This document shows, piece by piece, positions 58,009 through 64,000 of a stretch of DNA of 64,000 nt. Under the pieces are notes generated by a model that had not been told where the DNA came from, searched no databases, and was given only the letters and a program-made list of their open reading frames with translations. This DNA comes from Colias croceus (lineage: Eukaryota > Arthropoda > Insecta > Lepidoptera > Pieridae). The stretch lies in the NCBI RefSeq assembly GCF_905220415.1, contig NC_059556.1:4042501-4106500 (forward strand), written 5' to 3'. The stretch's first letter is position 1; the number at the start of each line of letters is the position of its first letter. The position numbers and the translations under genes are program-made.

Positions 58009-58150
58009 TCCTACCTAATATTATAAATGCGAAAGTTACTCTCAACCGATTTTGATGAAATTTTGCACAGGCAATCTTTAGACCCTGAGAAAGAACATAG
58101 GCTACCTTTTGCGAAATATGTACCACAGGCGAAGCCGGGGCGGACCCCTT
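58009..58150 (+). mobile_element. Helitron-like repeat, decayed 3' end
   Basis: TCCTACCTAATATTATAAAT then GCGAAAGTTACTCTCA starts it. AACCGATTTTGATGAAATTT and GGCGAAGCCGGGGCGGACCC follow in family order. The CTAG end is lost. Confidence 0.55.
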
Positions 58151-58663
58151 GTATATTATATATCAAACTTGATGATAATATTTTCGGGATGATAGCTTAA
58201 ATAGCTACATTTTGAATATTTCAAAGTGCTACATAGTCTTGCGTGGGATACTGAAAAAAGTAAAATCACTGAATGTAAAGTTCTATTTATTAAATTATTT
58301 ATACGAATGAACAAAAAATTAAAAGTCACGCAGAGATATAGACATTTATTAGACATTAATTAGTTAAAGAGCTTTAACCTTTACCATTTATAATAATAGA
58401 CAATACTATTCCAGGACAATAAAACAATATCAAACTAAACTAGCTTTAATGAATTTAGAGTAAATTAATTCAGGAAAAAACAATCATCCCTCTTCTACTT
58501 GATGAAGGTCATTCATTTGAGATTCCTTTAAATATGTACATTATTATCCTTTTGTTCGCTCACTCCTTTCGCTTTTACTGCCCAATTTATTATTAAGTGT
58601 TTAAACATTATCTTTCGTTTGTTTTCGTTGTTACTATATTTATCTGGTAGAATTGAAGCGCCT
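58151..58663. other. AT-rich spacer, nothing identified
   Basis: No gene, RNA or clear repeat is seen. Confidence 0.4.
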
Positions 58664-58823
58664 TTAAGGGCTGATTTTAATACATAAAAAATCCTTCCAA
58701 TAAAGTATTACACGATAATATTAAAATGTCATCTATAAACTGTCAAATACAGGTAATTAGAATACATTTTTGAAATGGTAGTATGAATAACATTTAACCA
58801 AGGATTGAAAAATCAGCCCTAAA
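58664..58823 (-). mobile_element. piggyBac-like MITE, copy 2 (inverted)
   Basis: TTAA (58664-58667) precedes GGGCTGATTTTAATAC. The other end reads GATTGAAAAATCAGCCC, then TAAA, a mutated TTAA. The interior matches the copy at 54289-54481 in reverse complement (ATTACACGATAATATTAAAA, AACTGTCAAATAC). The copies are clearly diverged, with indels. Confidence 0.7.
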
Positions 58824-60583
58824 AGTATTAATTAGTTTGGTTTTATTCAATCTGTTAAAGAATTATAACAATTTTATCTATCTTATAACTTTTTGATCGA
58901 TAGTCGTTTTAAAAATAATAAGTACATAATTTAAGACATGATAAAATGTCATAACAGTATTATTTATCGTCTTGTCTAACACAAAAACCATTCAAATAAA
59001 AACGTACCCGTATACTAAATAGAAAAGCGTAAAATTGACTTTTATTTCGGGTTTTATATTTAAGAAAAGTCGCTTACAAAGTTGAAAGAAGTGAAATCAC
59101 TGAAGTTCGCAAAACATCACACATACGCCGTAAATTCGCCGCCGATAGCTTTACTATATCTTCTCTTTACATTATATCACGTTTGATTTACTATCATCTA
59201 TAAATATAAGCTTTTTCCGTCTACTTCATACAAAATTCATATGATTCACACTAACAAAGGCATCTCTATGAGTTCAAATTGTTACTCGATTTTCCCCCTG
59301 TTCTACGTAACGCGATTTCGGCGATAATATATATTTGCCGCAATTTATTTTTATTGCTTGTATATCTATATTGTCCTTTTTATTCTTTTGATCGATTTCT
59401 ATAGGTATGTTTTGTTTATATCCTATTATCTTTTGTAACACTACATCGAACATATTTTCTTTATACCTACTACCTAGTGGTGTAAAAGTTTTGCGAAATA
59501 AAGCAGATTGATATTGATAATGTTGATTATTATCTTAAGTAAAAAAAAAATCAAAATCATTTATTTTTACAAGTTTACAACACAACAAAGAACAAATAAC
59601 TTACATAATATGTATAATTCATAGACCTTATACGGACCTTCTCCATAGTATATTAATAATATTTACTAATAACCGGAAGCCCATAAATAACCATCAATTA
59701 CGTACATTTTAAACTAGAGCAGCATCGAATTACTACTTTTTGTTTCTTTAAGATCAGTTTTCAGAATCGCAAAGTTAAAGTAAGCAACTTTTAATGAAGG
59801 AGTTTAGAAACTGCATTAGTGTTTGGTGTTCGATCGAATGATCTGGAAAATAAAATACCGAAAAGAAAGTCTGAGTTTCCAATACAATTCTAGAAATTTC
59901 GACTGTGAAGTCTAGTATATGGGAAGATGAAGATTATTATCAGTTCCATTAAAAACAATATTCTTGTTATAGGTACCTATCTCATAATATTTGTTTTTCA
60001 TCATCATTGTATTGTATTCAATATCAAATAATAGTTTTACTAGAAAATTACACATATTTATCTGCCTGAAACCATTTTTTCTAGATTTATTATTTTGAAT
60101 AAGTAAGCTCTGTAACAAGATCATGAAATATTTTTTAAACAGCATTCAATCAATTAATTTTAATACAAACAACAATCTTCATACCAACTGATAATACTGT
60201 ATGTATGTACTGTATGTACTTCTTATACAATACTTATTTACCTAAATTCCTGCATTGTCTTTCCTACATAGCTCTATTATGAGCGCAAAAAAGGAAAGAT
60301 CGTCATTAGCCTTTTTTATCAGTATAATTATCTCCCGCTAAGAGCTCCATAATCAAATTTATATTATTGTTTGCCCGCGGGAATGGCCGATTGATACCAA
60401 AACCAAACCGATCATCAAATGAACTATCCATAGAGAATAGAATAACACCTACCTTGTAATTAACTGTTTCGTTCGGTTAAATAGCTCTGGATCCACCATT
60501 TTGTTAATCGTTCATCATTTCGGTGTGTGAGGAATTGTTTGTGTATTAAGGGTTTTCTTTTTGTGTGTTGCGTTATTTTTCCG
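58824..60583. other. AT-rich DNA, no gene seen
   Basis: No exon or RNA. The TCAAAATCATTTATTTTTAC stretch near 59551 recalls the 3' ends of minus-strand LINEs but is too short to call. The 77-aa minus-strand ORF at 59912-60145 is low complexity. Confidence 0.35.
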
Positions 60584-60784
60584 TCCGCGGTTTCGCCTGC
60601 GATTTCAAAGAAAAACCCGCATAGTTCCCGTTTCGAGATTTCCGGGATAAAACCTATCCTGTTAATATAATGTTATGTGTTTGGTAATCCAAGTTACCCT
60701 CTATATGTGTGCGTAGTTGCGTGAAAAAGATACACACACACACATCCATCCTCACAATGTTTCGCATTTATAATATTAGTAAGA
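60584..60784 (-). mobile_element. Helitron-like repeat
   Basis: In reverse it begins A/TCTTACTAATATTATAAATG, then CGAAACATTGTGAGGATGGA. At the other end are CCGTCCGCGGTTTCGCC and CCCGCATAGTTCCCGTTTCG. The terminal CTAG is decayed. A short CA run (60732-60744) lies inside. Confidence 0.6.
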
Positions 60785-61320
60785 TAATTGTGACAATAAC
60801 TATCTATACCTATATAGTTGGAACACATGGTACCTACAGGTAACAGGAGGAATTAATAATCTATAATATAAAGATAAATATATTACTTTACCTAGTTCAT
60901 ATTTTATTACAAATACATAACATAACAGAATACTAGGTAGGTTTTTAGATACGGTTTTATTTTATTGAGCAACTTGAGAACATTTTCAAAACAATTGTTA
61001 ATACTTAATACATATATCATAGAACCGCTTCATACTTTTCGTAGAATTTATAGAATTTTAATGCCTCCTTTTAAGAGTTTCTTAAAATTATGAGACGAAA
61101 TCTTGCGTTATTCGTTCGCTGTCTTTTTGTCAGCGTCTGTCTCTTATAAAGGAAAGACTAGACGGCTGGTTGAGTTTCAATAAAATCTTAAAAACTCATG
61201 TTAAATTATTAAATTAAATATTGTAGCCGACGAGGTTTGTGGAATAGTTTTATGGACAAAGGAAACTATGGCATGTTGAAGGAATTAATGTATAATGATG
61301 ATATGAATTTCCAAATCGTT
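60785..61320. other. AT-rich spacer, nothing identified
   Basis: No gene, RNA or clear repeat is seen. Confidence 0.4.
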
Positions 61321-61394
61321 ATAAAAAAAAAACTTTTTTTTTTTTATACAATATTTTATAAAAAAAAAACTTTTTTTTTTTTATACAATATTTT
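61321..61394. repeat. Two tandem 37-bp units, each an A-run/T-run hairpin
   Basis: Each unit (starting at 61321 and 61358) is a run of about ten A, a C, about twelve T, then ATACAATATTTT. The copies are essentially identical. Confidence 0.85.
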
Positions 61395-61547
61395 ATAAAA
61401 GTAATGAGTTTGTAAAAGTTAAACTTTGCAGTTCAACTTCTTCAAATCAAGCCATAGTAAAGCTGTAAAACTTTAGTTGTCTAAAAGAAATTGATGGCCG
61501 TGTTGAATCGTTTTTCATGCTTAGATTAATGCTCTACATACAATAGG

Positions 61548-61716
61548 TATATTTGTTACTCTTTCACGCAAATAATACTGAACCGATTACAATGAAATTT
61601 AGCACACGTGGGTAACTGAATGGATTAACATTTAAGATTTATCCCGGAAAACTCACGGGAATGGGAACGGGAATTTTTCTTTGAAAACGCGAGCGAAGCC
61701 GCGGGCAGAAAGCTAG
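61548..61716 (+). mobile_element. Helitron-like repeat, 5' truncated
   Basis: TTTGTTACTCTTTCACGC, AACCGATTACAATGAAATTT, ATGGGAACGGGAATTTTTCT and GAAGCCGCGGGCAGAAAGCTAG end in CTAG/T at 61713-61716. CCGCGG lies about 10 nt before the end. Confidence 0.6.
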
Positions 61717-62130
61717 TCTTATAGATACATAAGAGTTAGGTACATGCTACATTCTTGCTAAATCTTATTATTTACGATTACAAAATCGCAATATTTAAAA
61801 AATGACTTTAAACACCATGACAGTGGTCTACAAAAATAATCTCCATATAGGAAGGTACCCTCATTTCGTCCTAAAGGGTTCGCTAATTTCACCTTACAAA
61901 TAAATATACCGTTTAAATTAGCAAGTTAAACTGTCCGCCCTGAGGACCTACGATAAGTTAGGGATAATTATCTTTTAAGTCTAATACTTTGGTCTTTTTT
62001 ATGAGGAGAATGATGTACCTACTTATATGTATAATAATAAATATAATAATTGCCTTAATTTGACAGTTGTTCAGCTACGTTTATACCAAAACAACCTTTC
62101 ACAATAAGTAGTCTAGATGACATTATAACA
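61717..62130. other. AT-rich spacer, nothing identified
   Basis: No gene, RNA or clear repeat is seen. Confidence 0.4.
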
Positions 62131-62354
62131 TCCATACTATACTTAATATTATAAATGCGAAAGTAACTCTGTCTGTCTGTCTGTTACTTAATCACGCCTT
62201 AACTACTGAACCATTTTCCATGAAATTTGGTATAGAGATATTTTGATACCCGAGAAAGGACATAGGATAGGTTTTATCTCAGAAATCCCACGGGAACGGG
62301 AACTGTGCGGGTTTTTCTTTGACTGCGCGGGCGATGCCGCGGGTGGAAAGCTAG
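62131..62354 (+). mobile_element. Helitron-like repeat, complete ends
   Basis: It runs A/TCCATACTATACTTAATATT to GGTGGAAAGCTAG/T, with CCGCGG in the subterminal GC block (near 62337). The interior has a CTGT tetramer run (62169-62184), GGTTTTATCTCAGAAATCCC and GGGAACGGGAACTGTGC. Confidence 0.7.
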
Positions 62355-64000
62355 TTAACTATATATTTAAGAATTCCTCATTAAAGGTTATGGCAATATA
62401 CATGTTTTAGCACATATTATTATAAATAATTGTAAATAAAATCATCAAAATATAAATAAATGACAATAGACAATAAACTGACTCGTATTTTTATTGTAAT
62501 CATTCTCATTCATTTTGTGAATTAATAATAATTATTGTATGCTATGTAGCTATAGTAAAAACATGAATGTTCTTTAATTTGATCTTAATATCTTTGTATG
62601 TACCATGTTTTTATGCAATAAATGCTTTATTTATTTATTTAAACCCAAAATATACAAATTAAACAGACAATTAGCCATATCTCTTCAACCAGATGCCAAT
62701 AATTAAATCCAATCGTAAGAGCTTAACACGAGTGCCAATTAAAAGTGCTGTATTTTGACAACATTATGAGTGTAATTTCACCAATCCATTGATCGTTTAA
62801 ATGTTTCAGAGCTATTGAATTATAAAGAGCGGCCACATTTTAACAAGGGCACTATTAATCACAGCCCCGTTGTGCATATGTGTAAGACTCTATTCCATTG
62901 CTTATGCTATGCTTTAAAAACCTTAAAAGAAGGAAATGAGAAGCTGGCTACACTGTTAGCTCCATTATTTTAGTTCTAGATCGAGTGGAACTTTTATTGC
63001 TTATATTATGTATAATTGACACACGATAAGTTGGGGGACGTATATCTAGAATTAGTAAGAAGATAATATATACTGTTATTATGAATTTTTGACTAGATAA
63101 GATTTCAAGACTTACCTGCTGGTAGGATCTCTCTATATCTGTAAATAGTACATTTAAATATACTTAATACTTATATATAATAAACACTGTGCCAAATCCT
63201 TCTGATCCTATAGTACATGCTCTACATAGTTTCGAACGCTCAAGCATGAAGCACAAGCTTAAGAACTACATATTTGAAAATGTTTATGGATACTTATCAT
63301 ATAGGTACTGCATAAGTGTTGGTACATAGGTGAATATTAAACTGTTTCGCACTACTAGTAGAGTACAGGCTTTATTCATTCCATGTCCAGCTTTCAGTAA
63401 AATAAAACGTATATTTACATATTCGCGAGTAAGTTCGAATGCGGTCGAGCCCGCATCTGTTACGTGTTATAGCGAATCAATTATCATTTAAAATGTATAC
63501 CGGCCTAAAGTAAATGTTTACAGTCGCGTATGACATTAATGTCGACTCATTATGTCTCGTTACATGAATATATTATGCTCGAGTATCATTGATAAGTCTT
63601 TGAATTATGACTATCACCTATGAGTCGTAAATCGTATTTTGCATTATATACATCTATAAAGTTTCATGTTATAATAATATAGCATGTTTTAAATATGTAT
63701 TTTCAAACGGCTTATAGTGTTAGATAAATAAGCTGCTAGATACTAATAACATAGAGTAAAAAGAAACAGAGAGTTTTAAAATAACCTTAATTGTTATTAC
63801 CTAACAGTCACTTCTCGTTAAACAAATGTTTAGCTGCAGAAACTGTCACTCAAACTAGCACCCAAAAATAAACATTAACCCCGTCACATTCTTAAATCCA
63901 CACTCATATTCCGTTGACACATCGCACGCAATATTTTTACTGCGTATTTACTATTTACATAATAAGAATATCGTTGGCCGTCACAATGTAACATAAATGT
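62355..64000. other. AT-rich DNA, no gene seen
   Basis: About 62570-62640 (TGTACCATGTTTTTATGCAA, AATAAATGCTTTATTTATTT) looks like the tail of an old retroelement. The rest shows nothing that I can support. Confidence 0.35.

Overview
This is eukaryotic nuclear DNA, almost certainly from a lepidopteran insect (moth or butterfly). It is AT-rich, has no dense gene array, and is full of dispersed repeats that I recognise from lepidopteran genomes: Helitron-like elements with 5' TC and 3' CTAG ends and a GC palindrome near the 3' end, CR1/Jockey-type and RTE-type LINEs, and short MITEs. Bacterial features (operons, ribosome binding sites, CRISPR) do not apply.

The only long open reading frames belong to two non-LTR retrotransposons. 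A minus-strand CR1/Jockey-group LINE (about 16711-20120, 975-aa endonuclease-RT ORF) ends in a 30-nt poly(A) tail. A plus-strand, apparently full-length RTE element (about 42092-45399, 1009-aa endonuclease-RT ORF) ends in an AATAC microsatellite tail and has a short target-site duplication. The only host gene I can call firmly is a tRNA-Glu(UUC) at 45603-45674, with intact A and B boxes and a T8 terminator, about 200 bp downstream of the RTE insertion. No protein-coding host gene is demonstrable. A CpG-rich island at 5.6-6.4 kb, containing short ORFs that end in good splice donors, is the best candidate for a promoter or first exon. The rest may be long intron or intergenic DNA.

Layout: 1-7.4 kb is AT-rich with scattered TAGG/CCTA tetramers, a 1.74-kb TIR transposon (2850-4588) with internal repeats of its end motif, and the CpG-rich island. 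8.0-8.3 kb is a LINE 3' end with a 16-bp target duplication. 9.8 kb is a MITE. 12.5-15.5 kb holds Helitron-like pieces and an RTE tail. 16.7-20.1 kb is the large LINE. 21-26 kb is rich in Helitron-like repeats and MITEs. 26-36 kb is mostly unique AT-rich DNA, with three near-perfect short inverted repeats, one having 45-bp perfect arms. 36.7-42 kb has Helitron-like copies, a LINE remnant, the second MITE copy and a tRNA-derived SINE head. 42.1-45.7 kb holds the RTE and the tRNA. 46-64 kb is AT-rich with a CpG/GTGTCGCGT cluster, two piggyBac-like MITEs, a THAP-domain transposon remnant with 31-bp TIRs and an 8-bp duplication (56428-57509), and several Helitron-like copies.

The most notable finds are the P-element-like THAP element, the 45-bp perfect inverted repeat, the 1.74-kb TIR element with reiterated subterminal motifs, and a MITE present in two copies about 98% identical in opposite orientation. 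All family names come from memory of sequence families and from structure. No search was run.
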